A DNA stretch of 64,000 bases from Prevotellaceae bacterium (GTDB lineage Bacteria > Bacteroidota > Bacteroidia > Bacteroidales > Paludibacteraceae), in assembly GCA_020636675.1 (NCBI GenBank), contig JACJXK010000013.1, positions 1-64,000 on the forward strand. The letters are read 5' to 3'. Positions 45,600 to 54,093 of this stretch are shown here, piece after piece (positions within the stretch are counted from its first letter, which is position 1; each line of letters opens with the position of its first letter). The notes under the pieces were generated by a model, which was given only the letters and a program-made list of their open reading frames with translations, had not been told where the DNA came from and did not search any database. The translations under genes and the position numbers were made by a program.

Positions 45600-46517
45600 A
45601 TGAAGGTATTAGTTGCAACAGAAAAGCCATTCGCAAAGGCTGCGATAGATGGCATAAAGGAAGTAATAGAGGGTGCTGGTTATGAGTTGGCCCTTTTGGA
45701 AAAATACACGGAGAAGAAACAGCTTTTGGATGCTGCGGCCGACGCTGAGGCTATCATCATCCGTAGTGATGTGATAGATGCTGAAGTGCTTGATGCTGCC
45801 AAGAAGTTGAAAATCGTTGTTCGTGCCGGTGCCGGTTATGATAACGTTGACCTCGCTGCCGCTACTGCACATAAGGTATGTGTCATGAACACTCCTGGAC
45901 AGAACGCCAATGCAGTTGCTGAGTTGGTCCTTGGCTTGTTGGTTTATGCAGTACGTAACTTCTACAACGGAAAGTCAGGCTCTGAGTTGATGGGTAAGAA
46001 AATCGGTCTTTTGGCATTCGGTAATGTAGGCCGTAATGTTGCTCGCGTGGCAAAAGGATTTGGAATGGAAGTTTATGCATACGATGCTTTCTGTCCCGCT
46101 TCTGCCATCGAGGCCGCAGGTGTGAAGGCTGTTGCTAACCAGAACGAACTGTTCAAGACTTGCGACATCGTCTCTTTGCATATTCCTGCTACTCCTGAGA
46201 CAAAGAACAGCATCAACTACGATATGGTGAACCAGATGAAGAAGGGTGGTATCCTTATCAATACCGCACGTAAGGAGGTAATCGACGAGGCTGGCCTTAT
46301 CAAGTTGTTGGCAGACCGTGAGGATTTGAAATATATCACAGATATTATGCCTGCTGCTAACGATGAGTTCGCTAAGTTTACTGGACGTTACTTCTCTACA
46401 CCGAAGAAGATGGGTGCCCAGACAACGGAGGCTAACACCAATGCAGGTATTGCTGCCGCTAACCAAATCGTTGACTTCATCAAGAACGGCAACGAGAAGT
46501 TCAGAGTAAATAAATAA
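45600..46517 (+). CDS. serA: D-3-phosphoglycerate dehydrogenase, short form with Lys in place of catalytic His
   Basis: A 305-residue NAD enzyme that oxidises 3-phosphoglycerate, the first serine-pathway step. The substrate domain starts MKVLVATEKPFAKAAIDG; the NAD-binding GLLAFGNVGRNVARVAKGFGM and the catalytic Arg region LINTARKEVIDE are present. There is no ACT regulatory domain. Where most relatives have HIGAST the sequence reads TPKKMGAQTTEAN, so Lys replaces the catalytic His; such enzymes have been described as a lysine subclass of the short phosphoglycerate dehydrogenases. It should work with SerC just upstream. The start at 45600 gives the canonical N-terminus. Confidence 0.92.
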   Translation: MKVLVATEKPFAKAAIDGIKEVIEGAGYELALLEKYTEKKQLLDAAADAEAIIIRSDVIDAEVLDAAKKLKIVVRAGAGYDNVDLAAATAHKVCVMNTPGQNANAVAELVLGLLVYAVRNFYNGKSGSELMGKKIGLLAFGNVGRNVARVAKGFGMEVYAYDAFCPASAIEAAGVKAVANQNELFKTCDIVSLHIPATPETKNSINYDMVNQMKKGGILINTARKEVIDEAGLIKLLADREDLKYITDIMPAANDEFAKFTGRYFSTPKKMGAQTTEANTNAGIAAANQIVDFIKNGNEKFRVNK

Positions 46518-46552
46518 GCTGGATTTGGTATAATTCGGAATTTTATATAAAT

Positions 46553-46591
46553 AAAAAAGGATATGTGGATTTTCCGCATATCCTTTTTTAT
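46553..46591 (+). terminator. Rho-independent terminator after serA
   Basis: AAAAAAGGATATG and CATATCCTTTTTT arms around an 11-base loop, ending in a T run. Confidence 0.9.
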
Positions 46592-46637
46592 ATTTGAAAA
46601 ATTGTTTCTTTCTAATGCTAATAAAAACGGAAGGAAT

Positions 46638-47168
46638 ATGAATTTATGTCCGATAGATGGGGAGACGGACCTATTTTGGAAATCGTTCCTATCACTTTAT
46701 CAGGAGTCGTTTCCTGATTATGAGAGAAGGCCGTTGTCTGACCTGACGCGGTTGCTGGAGATGCAGAAGAGCCGGTATCGGCTTCTTGCCATTCTGGAAG
46801 ATGACCGTTTTGTAGGCTTCTTTGGGTTGTGGAGTTTTGACAGATACGTTTATGTGGAACATTTCGCCGTAGCTTCCGAGAATCGTGGCACGGGAGTAGG
46901 AACCAAGGCCCTGCGTATGTTGCAGGAGAGGGAGAATCTCCCTTTTGTCTTGGAGGTGGAGCCTCCGATAGATGAACAGACACGGAGAAGGGTCTCTTTT
47001 TACGAAAGAATGGGGTTCTGCTTGTCTGACGTCTATTATTGGCAACCGCCGTACTCGTCCGGGTTGGATGGGTTGGAGTTGAGGCTGATGTTTTATCGAC
47101 AGAATGAAATTACTGAAATACAAGATATTGTACATGATATCCATGCGGTTGTGTATAACTTATCCTGA
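46638..47168 (+). CDS. GNAT-family N-acetyltransferase
   Basis: A 176-residue acetyltransferase starting MNLCPIDGETDLFWKSFLSLY, with FVGFFGLWSFDRYVYVEHFAV and motif A SENRGTGVGTKALRML, followed by VSFYERMGFCLSD. ATG at 46638 is preceded by AAGGA at a good distance, one of the few clear Shine-Dalgarno sequences here; an earlier in-frame ATG at 46563 lies inside the serA terminator and is rejected. The substrate is unknown. Confidence 0.85.
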   Translation: MNLCPIDGETDLFWKSFLSLYQESFPDYERRPLSDLTRLLEMQKSRYRLLAILEDDRFVGFFGLWSFDRYVYVEHFAVASENRGTGVGTKALRMLQERENLPFVLEVEPPIDEQTRRRVSFYERMGFCLSDVYYWQPPYSSGLDGLELRLMFYRQNEITEIQDIVHDIHAVVYNLS

Positions 47169-47305
47169 TCCGGAATATTGAGCATAGGCATTCCGTCGGG
47201 GCATCCATGTCAAACTTGCTTATTTCTGCTATGCTTGTCCTAATCTCGTTTTTTATAGTTATCTTTACGGATATGATAACTTATTATTAACAAATTGACG
47301 ACAAA

Positions 47306-47791
47306 ATGAAACATTTGATTTATTTATTAAGTTCTTTATTTATAATCACATTGGCTTCATGTTCCACTCCTGCAGATTATGCGGAGAATATCATGGATAA
47401 AGCCTCTGATATGGAAAAACAAACAGTTAAGATAACGGAGGCTTTGGCCAAGAGGGATTTTACAGGGGCTGAAAAAGCGTTGTCGGAGTGTCAGAAAAAT
47501 GCGGAAGAGACATTGAAAGAGTTGCAGGAGATGAAGCCGTATGGAGAGAATGACAATCTTCGCCAGGCTGGAATGGAATTTGTCGATTTCTATAATAATA
47601 TCTATAAGAATGAATATAGAGAAGCTTTTGACATAGTGGAGAAAGGTAAGAATTATACGGATGCCGATGCCGAGAAGGTTCAAGATATCGTGATGAGTGT
47701 TGCAGCCGAAGAGAAGTTCGTGAAAAAGGAGCTGATCGACGCATTCAAGAAGTTTTGTAGAGAGAATGAACTTATCATCTCGTCGAGATGA
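47306..47791 (+). CDS. Predicted helical lipoprotein
   Basis: A 161-residue protein with a lipoprotein signal peptide (LFIITLASCS, Cys 19). The mature part is almost entirely alpha-helical and rich in Lys and Glu (DKASDMEKQTVKITEALAKRDFTGAEKAL...), and resembles the LIC11966-like surface lipoprotein group. It should be anchored in the outer or inner membrane facing the periplasm. No operon partner; a terminator follows. Function unknown. Confidence 0.7.
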   Translation: MKHLIYLLSSLFIITLASCSTPADYAENIMDKASDMEKQTVKITEALAKRDFTGAEKALSECQKNAEETLKELQEMKPYGENDNLRQAGMEFVDFYNNIYKNEYREAFDIVEKGKNYTDADAEKVQDIVMSVAAEEKFVKKELIDAFKKFCRENELIISSR

Positions 47792-47826
47792 CCAATGCCG
47801 TCACCATTTTGTGGTAGTTATATAGA

Positions 47827-47876
47827 CAAAGGGCAACCGAACTTCGGGGTTCGATTGTCCTTTGTTCGTATTTTTT
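47827..47876 (+). terminator. Terminator after the helical lipoprotein gene
   Basis: Imperfect 16-base arms (CAAAGGGCAACCGAAC / GTTCGATTGTCCTTTG, 14 matching) with a short TTCGGG loop, then a T run. Confidence 0.85.
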
Positions 47877-47901
47877 GGAATTTATATTGAATAGGGAAAA
47901 G

Positions 47902-48999
47902 ATGAAGATAGTCATAGACAATAAGATACCTTTCATAAAAGGAGCTTTTGAGAGTGTGGCGGAGACGGTTTATCTGCCGGGAAGCGGATTCACGGCAGAC
48001 GATGTCCGTGATGCCGATGCGTTGATAGTTCGCACCCGTACCGGGTGTAATGGCAGTTTATTAGCAGGCAGCAGGGTTAAGTTTATTGCCACGGCCACAA
48101 TCGGGTATGACCATATAGACACCTCTTTTTGTAAGGAACAAGGCATCGGGTGGACAAATGCTCCGGGGTGTAATGCACGCTCGGTGGCTCAATATATAGC
48201 CTCCTCATTAATCCGTCTCTCAGAAAAGTACTCGTTTCCTTTGGAAAATAAAACGCTTGGCGTTGTGGGAGTGGGACATGTTGGCAAGTTGGTTGTCGAG
48301 GTGGCTTCAGCCTTAGGCATGAAGGTGTTGATGAACGATCCGCCTAGGGAACGTCAGGAGGGAGTAGGTGCGTTTGTTCCACTTTCTCAAATCTGTAGCG
48401 AAGCGGATATTATAACTTTTCATGTGCCGCTTTATCGGGAAGGAGAAGACAAAACTTTTCATTTGGTAGATCTTCCTCTTATCGGTAGTCTAAGGAAAAA
48501 GCCTTTCCTTATCAATGCCGCGAGGGGAGAGGTGTTTGATACGATGGCGGTAAAGAATGGCGTGAAGGCTGGTGCCATAGCCGGAGTTATTGTTGACTGT
48601 TGGGAGAATGAGCCTCATATAGATGCGGAGCTCCTCTCTATGGCGGAGATCGCCACTCCTCATATTGCGGGTTATTCGGCAGATGGCAAAGCCAATGCCA
48701 CGGAGATGTCCGTGCGTTCAATTAGTAGGTTCTTTCATTTGGGAATCGACAATTGGAATATTAATGGGATTGCCACTCCGGACGAAGCTGTGCTAGATGG
48801 TGACAAGTTGACGGTTGGCGAGGCGATATTGCATGCGTATGATGTCCTTTCCGATGACGGCAGACTTCGTCGTTCTCCGTCTACATTTGAGGAACAACGA
48901 GGCAACTATCCTTTGCGAAGAGAGTATGGTGCATATCAGATAAAGGGCAATGTCTCCGAAACGCTCCTTCGTCTAGGATTCAAGAGCGGGGTGGAGTAA
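47902..48999 (+). CDS. pdxB: Erythronate-4-phosphate dehydrogenase
   Basis: A 365-residue D-2-hydroxyacid dehydrogenase of the DXP-dependent vitamin B6 route. It starts MKIVIDNKIPFIKGAFE, has the NAD motif GVVGVGHVGKLVVEVA, catalytic Arg (NAARGEVFD), Glu (WENEPHID) and His (PHIAGYSADGKANAT), and a C-terminal PdxB dimerisation domain of about 80 residues. ATG at 47902 follows AGGGAAAAG and gives the canonical start; an ATG at 47875 lies in the terminator. SerC, encoded 2.5 kb upstream, catalyses the next step of this pathway. Confidence 0.95.
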   Translation: MKIVIDNKIPFIKGAFESVAETVYLPGSGFTADDVRDADALIVRTRTGCNGSLLAGSRVKFIATATIGYDHIDTSFCKEQGIGWTNAPGCNARSVAQYIASSLIRLSEKYSFPLENKTLGVVGVGHVGKLVVEVASALGMKVLMNDPPRERQEGVGAFVPLSQICSEADIITFHVPLYREGEDKTFHLVDLPLIGSLRKKPFLINAARGEVFDTMAVKNGVKAGAIAGVIVDCWENEPHIDAELLSMAEIATPHIAGYSADGKANATEMSVRSISRFFHLGIDNWNINGIATPDEAVLDGDKLTVGEAILHAYDVLSDDGRLRRSPSTFEEQRGNYPLRREYGAYQIKGNVSETLLRLGFKSGVE

Positions 49000-49143
49000 C
49001 TTTCCCCATGTAGATTTTTGTGTAGCCGTTCGGATAGGAGGAACAGTATAAATAGGAAATAGAAGCCTATTTGTCAGATAAATACAATGAAAGCCTTTGT
49101 GTATTACCAATTTTTTGGGGGATATCTGAATGAATTTATGGTT

Positions 49144-49495
49144 AAGTGGTAATAAAAAGATAACTTGTTAAAGTTCAGAACATCTTGTGTGGGTGGATAT
49201 ACAGACATTGCATTGACAGCAAAATATCGCGTAGATTCTCGGACAGGATATACAGAATGGACCGGATTTTTTTTAAACGTCTCTTTCCTGGCAGGCGGAC
49301 ACTCGCGGAGGAGAATAGGTGCGTACTGCGGCGTGGAGAAACTTTCTTGGCGGATGTACGAAAGAATAGAAAAGGTTTTTTTGAAGAATGTGCCATGTCT
49401 CCAGAAAAGCGGGCAGCAGCGCAGGTGCTACAAATAGATAATGCCTACGGCATTTTATCTAAATCGTCACAAGTTGTTTTTCGACGATTACTAAA
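49144..49495 (+). repeat. Interspersed repeat, copy H (complete)
   Basis: About 350 bp. Left end AATAAAAAGATAACTTG, TTAAAGTTCAGAACATCTTG; middle TTGCATTGACAGCAAAATAT, ACAGGATATACAGAATGG, GGCAGGCGGACACTCGC; right end TGCCTACGGCATTTTATC, GTCACAAGTTGTTTTTCGAC, GATTACTAAAG. Lies in the pdxB-RRM gap; the roughly 190 bp on its right before the RRM gene hold nothing recognised. Confidence 0.8.
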
Positions 49496-49692
49496 GGCGT
49501 GTAAGGTTGCTTGTGAAAATAAAAATATTTTTTTGTTTGCCGTTTCACTTTTTATGCGTTCCTTTGTACTGAAAGATGGTAAAGCATTTGCGTTCGTTAA
49601 TTACGAATTATCCATAAAAGGGTTTATTTGGGTTTGACTATACCTTGTGTTTCGCATCTGTATTTTTTTTAATTTTTCATTAATTATATTTT

Positions 49693-49938
49693 ATGAACAT
49701 TTATGTAGGGAACCTTAATTATAAGGTTCGTGAAGATGATCTTGAAAGGGTCATCTCTGAATTTGGAGAAGTAGAGTCAGTCAAGGTTATAAAAGATCGT
49801 GAGACAGGAAGATCAAAAGGTTTCGCTTTTGTTGAAATGCCAGACGAGAAAGCTGCGCAGGCTGTAATCGAGGAGTTAAATGGCAAAGATCTTGATGGCC
49901 GTACAATGGTTGTAAAGGAAGCAAGACCTAAGGATTGA
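49693..49938 (+). CDS. RRM-type RNA-binding protein
   Basis: An 81-residue single RNA-recognition-motif protein. RNP2 (NIYVGNLNY) is at residues 2-10 and RNP1 (RSKGFAFVEM) near 45-54, with the usual beta-alpha-beta-beta-alpha-beta length. Proteins of this kind are abundant RNA-binding factors in Bacteroidota, which lack Hfq in most lineages; recent work links them to post-transcriptional control. A short charged C-terminus (KEARPKD) lacks the Gly/Arg-rich tail some relatives have. Monocistronic with a strong terminator. Confidence 0.93.
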   Translation: MNIYVGNLNYKVREDDLERVISEFGEVESVKVIKDRETGRSKGFAFVEMPDEKAAQAVIEELNGKDLDGRTMVVKEARPKD

Positions 49939-49968
49939 TTTCCTCCGTTCTATCCAAAAAAAAATGAA

Positions 49969-49999
49969 AGAGGACGCCTATGTGGGCGTCCTCTTGATT
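49969..49999 (+). terminator. Rho-independent terminator after the RRM gene
   Basis: Perfect AGAGGACGCC / GGCGTCCTCT stem with a 6-base loop. Confidence 0.85.
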
Positions 50000-50231
50000 T
50001 AAATAGGCTTGGTTTTGTTTCTTGAACAATTAATTATATGGTTAAGTACGGTTTAAGTAAAAAAACATAATTATTACTATCTCTTTGTTTGATTTCACAA
50101 TATTAATAAATAAAATTCATATAACCGACTACAATTTGTTGTAGTATCAACTACTGAACGTTAGTGAATTTATGTATTCATAAGATATTAACATTAAAAT
50201 GAATGAGCCTATAAAAGGAAAACTTCATTTT

Positions 50232-50512
50232 GGCAATCATTAAAAAAATAACTTGTTAAAGTTCAAAAACATCTTGTGTGTATGTACTTCCCAAACCTTG
50301 CCTTGACAGCAACCATTCCGTAGAAATAAACAGATGTGAAAGCGTCGTAACTCCTATACTCACCTTCGGCAGGCGGGACACCCGCCTTTGGCCGCAGAGG
50401 GAGGTGCGTGCCATATTTCCAGAAAAGCCGGCAACAGCGCAGCTGCTACAAATAAATAATGCCTACGGCATTTTATCAAAGTCGTCATAATTTATTTTTT
50501 GACAAATACTTA
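50232..50512 (+). repeat. Interspersed repeat, copy I (complete)
   Basis: About 280 bp: AAAAAAATAACTTGTTAAAG, CAAAAACATCTTGTGTG, CATTCCGTAGAAATAAACAG, CTTCGGCAGGCGGGACACC, GCCTTTGGCCGCAGAGG, then TGCCTACGGCATTTTATC and the right end. The ~230 bp between the RRM terminator and this copy are AT-rich with no recognised feature. Confidence 0.8.
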
Positions 50513-50637
50513 TTGATCCTTTTGTAAAAATCATATAATCAATTATTTTTAACTACTGAATGGACATATTTCCGTGCTGCGGTATGCGGTAGATAAAAAA
50601 AACGTTTCATCCAACCTATAAAATCAGGCGAAACATG

Positions 50638-50645
50638 TATTTTTG
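50638..50645 (+). promoter_or_regulatory. -7 promoter box for the NSS transporter
   Basis: TATTTTTG, 23 bp upstream of the ATG at 50669. Confidence 0.5.
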
Positions 50646-50668
50646 AATCTCATAAAAATAGATTCAAA

Positions 50669-52507
50669 ATGGCTGACGAAAAACAGGTTTGGGGATCACG
50701 TGTGGGTCTGATTCTGGCCATGGCAGGCAATGCTGTGGGTTTGGGAAATTTTCTCCGATTTCCGGTGCAGGCGGTGCAGAATGGAGGCGGAGCTTTTATC
50801 ATTCCGTATATTGTGTCATTTATCTTATTGGGGCTGCCTCTGCTTCTGATAGAATGGTCTACCGGAAAGTATGGAGGTCAGTTTGGACACCACTCGCCAC
50901 CTATGATTATGCAGAAATTGGATAGCCGTTGGGCGTGGAAGTATATTGGTGCAATCGGCATCTTCTCCAGTATCATCATCTCCTCCTACTATTGTTACAT
51001 TGAGAGTTGGACGCTTTCTTATGTGTTTCATTCTGCGGTCGGTACATTTAACGGCATGACGGAGGAGGAAGTGTCTAACTTCTTCTCCAACTATTTGGAT
51101 CTTAGTACAACTTCGTCGGGATTACCGTACGAAGCGGTTGTTTTGTTTGTCTTTTGTCTTGGACTTAATGTCTTTTTGCTTGGCCGTGGAATAAAAAATG
51201 GCATAGAGGTGGTGGCTAAGGTATGTATGCCGTTGCTGCTCGTCTTTGGTCTTTTCTTGGTCTATAAATCGTTTACGTTGAAGGCAGGAATAGAAGGTGC
51301 TTATTTGGATGGTACTGTTGGACTTAACTTCATGTGGACTCCTCACTTCGACTCTCTTCTCAATCCGAAGGTCTGGCTGTCGGCGGCGGGGCAGGTGTTC
51401 TTCACCTTGTCGCTCGGTATGGGGTGCATACAGACGTATGCCTCGTATATGAGGAAGCGGGAAGACGTGACTCTCAATTCCATGACCGCAGGTTTTCTGA
51501 ATGAGTTTACGGAGATTGTGATCGGTAGTGCGATCATCATTCCTATTTCAATCGGTTATTTTGGTATAGATAGTGTAATTGAATTGTCGCGGAATGGCGG
51601 ATTGGGGCTGGGATTTCGGACCATGCCTTTCTTGTTTGAGCAGTGGGGCGGGGTGTTATCTGCAGTTGCGGGGGTTTCTTTCTTCGGCCTGTTGTTTCTT
51701 GCGAGCATCACCTCTACATTGGCTTTGGCGACCCCTACGGTTGGCTTCTTCTCGAAGAGTTACGGATGGTCGCAGAAGAAAAGTTCGGGTGTGTTCGGAA
51801 TGTTGATTCTTGTGCTGGGAATTCTACCTGTTCTGTTCTTCTCGAAGGGTGTGTTTGACCAGTATGATTATTGGGGAGGAACAATCGCCTTGTTTGTATT
51901 TGCCATGTCTGAGGCAATCCTGTTCTCTTGGGTGTTTGGTGTTGATAAGGGTTGGAAGTTGATTCATTATGGGGCAGATATGAATATTCCGATATTCTTC
52001 AAATATGTAATGAAATATGTGACTCCTACGATGCTGGTCATCATCTTTGTGGCTGCTCTTATTAAACCGAAGAATGACGATTGGAGTTTATTGAGTCTGA
52101 AGGGTTGGGAATTAGATGACACAAGCATCATTTCGGAGTTGAACCATAAGAGCGTAGGCCCGAACAAGGCTTGGTTCAGCAAAAACCATTATGCCGAGAA
52201 TACGGGATTGGTGGAGTATCTGAAGACTGAAAATGGGAAGACAAAGATGATTATCGCTAATATGGGCGAATACAAGGAGTATGATTTTGATGGGAATTTG
52301 GATGTTTATGTAAAGGAAGACGATCTGGTGATGATAGGTACTCCTATCTATGGAGGTAGATGGATGGCCAACAATGTATTTTATATAGACATGATTCGGG
52401 TCGTCTTGCTGGCCCTTATTATAGGAATCTGTGTGCTGATACATTTCTCCGCCAAGCGGACGAGCGAGGAGGAGAGGTGTATGAACCACGATGATATGTT
52501 TAAGTGA
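50669..52507 (+). CDS. Neurotransmitter:sodium symporter-family transporter
   Basis: A 612-residue inner-membrane transporter of the NSS (SNF) family, the LeuT fold. TM1 carries the family signature SRVGLILAMAGNAVGLGNFLRFP, with an unwound substrate and sodium site; GGGAFIIPYI is in TM2 and the TM6 region has FFTLSLGMGCIQTYASY. About eleven or twelve membrane segments are followed by an extracytoplasmic domain (~490-580) and a final helix, longer than the ~450-residue LeuT type. It imports an amino acid or related amine with sodium. Repeat J begins at its stop codon. Confidence 0.93.
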   Translation: MADEKQVWGSRVGLILAMAGNAVGLGNFLRFPVQAVQNGGGAFIIPYIVSFILLGLPLLLIEWSTGKYGGQFGHHSPPMIMQKLDSRWAWKYIGAIGIFSSIIISSYYCYIESWTLSYVFHSAVGTFNGMTEEEVSNFFSNYLDLSTTSSGLPYEAVVLFVFCLGLNVFLLGRGIKNGIEVVAKVCMPLLLVFGLFLVYKSFTLKAGIEGAYLDGTVGLNFMWTPHFDSLLNPKVWLSAAGQVFFTLSLGMGCIQTYASYMRKREDVTLNSMTAGFLNEFTEIVIGSAIIIPISIGYFGIDSVIELSRNGGLGLGFRTMPFLFEQWGGVLSAVAGVSFFGLLFLASITSTLALATPTVGFFSKSYGWSQKKSSGVFGMLILVLGILPVLFFSKGVFDQYDYWGGTIALFVFAMSEAILFSWVFGVDKGWKLIHYGADMNIPIFFKYVMKYVTPTMLVIIFVAALIKPKNDDWSLLSLKGWELDDTSIISELNHKSVGPNKAWFSKNHYAENTGLVEYLKTENGKTKMIIANMGEYKEYDFDGNLDVYVKEDDLVMIGTPIYGGRWMANNVFYIDMIRVVLLALIIGICVLIHFSAKRTSEEERCMNHDDMFK

Positions 52508-52647
52508 CCATTAGAAATATCTTGGTAAAGATCAAAACATCTTGTATGGTTGATTTCATTGGGCTATCGTCAGGAAAAATATCCCGCAGGGGCAGACAGA
52601 TGGACGCCATCAAAATCGGCACAAGTTGTTTTGACGATTACTAAGTG
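52507..52647 (+). repeat. Interspersed repeat, copy J (short)
   Basis: About 140 bp with both ends: ATATCTTGGTAAAGATCAAA, ACATCTTGTATGGTTGATTTC, a ATATCCCGCAGGGG remnant, and the right end CATCAAAATCGGCACAAG ... GACGATTACTAAG. It begins at the last bases of the transporter stop region. Confidence 0.75.
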
Positions 52648-52726
52648 AAGAATAACTTGAGAATATTGTCAGATAATCGAGTTGTTATGGGGAAATAGCC
52701 TCTTTTCTGTTGACATATTAATATAA

Positions 52727-52773
52727 AAAGGAAGCCATAAGAGAATATGAATTCTTTTATGGCTTCCTTTCTT
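52727..52773. terminator. Bidirectional terminator between the NSS and Lrp genes
   Basis: AAAGGAAGCCATAAGAG and CTTTTATGGCTTCCTTT arms with a 10-base loop between convergent genes. Confidence 0.9.
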
Positions 52774-52795
52774 TGATGTCGTCTATCGGAAAGGA

Positions 52796-53266
52796 TTAAC
52801 CTAACTCAATATTGTTGATAGGAACCTCCCTCTTTATGCTTTGCTCCAATGAGATGAGTGTCTCTGTGGAAGATACGCCCTTTATGCTCTGAATCTTTCC
52901 ATTGAGCAGTTGCATGAGGTGTTCGTTGTCGTGGGCATAGAGTTTCACCATCATGGTGTAGGGGCCAGTGGTGAAGTGGCACTCTACGATCTCCGGAATC
53001 TTGTCCAGCTCCGGAACAACCTCCGAATACATGGATCCTTTCTCCAGCTTGATGCCGATGTAGGTACAAGTCTGGTAGCCTAAGGTTTTCGGATTGACAT
53101 GATATCCGGAGCCAATGATGACTCCCATATCTATCAGTCTCTGAACACGTTGGTGGATGGCAGCACGTGATACCTCGCATTCGCCGGCAACATCCTTAAA
53201 TGGAATGCGTGCATTCTTGGTGATTATCTCAAGAATCTGCTTATCCAAGTCATCTATCTTTTCCAC
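52796..53266 (-). CDS. Lrp/AsnC-family transcriptional regulator
   Basis: A 156-residue regulator. The N-terminal helix-turn-helix (LDKQILEIITKNARIPFKDVAGECEVSRAAIHQRVQRL) is followed by the RAM/AsnC ligand-binding domain (~75-150; YIGIKLEKGS, HFTTGPYTMMVKLYA, STETLISLEQS). Members sense amino acids and form octamers or dimers of dimers. The start is GTG at 53266 with a TAATTTTG box 30 bp upstream. Its convergent neighbour is an amino-acid-type transporter, a plausible but unproven target. Confidence 0.93.
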   Translation of the reverse strand: MEKIDDLDKQILEIITKNARIPFKDVAGECEVSRAAIHQRVQRLIDMGVIIGSGYHVNPKTLGYQTCTYIGIKLEKGSMYSEVVPELDKIPEIVECHFTTGPYTMMVKLYAHDNEHLMQLLNGKIQSIKGVSSTETLISLEQSIKREVPINNIELG

Positions 53267-53295
53267 TTTATTTTATTTTAATGTCAAATTGATAG

Positions 53296-53303
53296 CAAAA
53301 TTA
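53296..53303 (-). promoter_or_regulatory. -7 promoter box for the Lrp-type regulator
   Basis: TAATTTTG on the minus strand, 29 bp upstream of the GTG start. Confidence 0.45.
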
Positions 53304-53503
53304 CTAAAATTACGCAATTATCAACATTTCTGTTCTCTTTTTGTTCGTGCCAAACAGTAATGAATGGAATAATGCTATATTTTGTGTGGAAATAATGTTA
53401 TTTTATCCGAAAATGTTTTTTCTTTGTCGTCTGTTGTGCCGTTGGCAGAGATGACAGGCAGTAGTTTGAATGCTGTATCTTTCCTATTAAAAGAGAAAAG
53501 AAT

Positions 53504-53908
53504 ATGACAATAGATTATAAGGATATAAAAGAGTTTGACAAGGAGAAGTTACAGTGTCTGTTCCTTTCTGTCGATTGGTCTTCGGGCCATTTTCCGGATA
53601 AACTGGTGGTCGCCATGAGAAACTTCTCGACGGTCTATTCTGCATGGGATGGGGATGAGTTGGTCGGCATGGTCTGTGCGATGGACGATGGGGCGATGAA
53701 TGCGTATGTCCATTATTTGCTTGTTGATCCAAGGTATCAGGGGGTGCACATTGGAAGAACATTGGTTGCTATGGTTAAGAAAAGATATGCGGATTATCTT
53801 CGGATAGCAATAATAGCATATGACGGAGAGGTTCATTTCTATGCGGATTGCGGTTTCTCTAAGGTTTCAGATGCAACTCCTATGTTCATAACGTCCTTAT
53901 GGACATGA
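53504..53908 (+). CDS. Small GNAT-family N-acetyltransferase
   Basis: A 134-residue acetyltransferase: LVGMVCAMDDGAMNAYVHYLLVDPRYQGVHIGRTLVAMV contains the acetyl-CoA motif (YQGVHIG), then EVHFYADCGFSKV. It is near the lower size limit for the family but seems complete. A near-consensus TATCTTTC box lies about 20 bp upstream. The substrate is unknown. The 185 bp between its stop and repeat K hold nothing recognised. Confidence 0.85.
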   Translation: MTIDYKDIKEFDKEKLQCLFLSVDWSSGHFPDKLVVAMRNFSTVYSAWDGDELVGMVCAMDDGAMNAYVHYLLVDPRYQGVHIGRTLVAMVKKRYADYLRIAIIAYDGEVHFYADCGFSKVSDATPMFITSLWT

Positions 53909-54093
53909 TTTTCGAAAAGAAGTAGACCGTATCTGAGACCTATCGGAAGTAATCTATGCCTAGTTTATCCGCACCTTAACAATGTTGAAGAACATAGGTT
54001 TCACGCTGCTACTTTAACTTAAAATTATCATAACAGAACAGGATTTTTCTAAATGTTGTAAACATGGAAGAAATTAGTGTTGAGAATTGAATT

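Noticed and set aside
45479..45685. A 68-codon frame overlapping the start of serA
   Set aside because: It runs into serA in another frame and has no motif, promoter or ribosome site.
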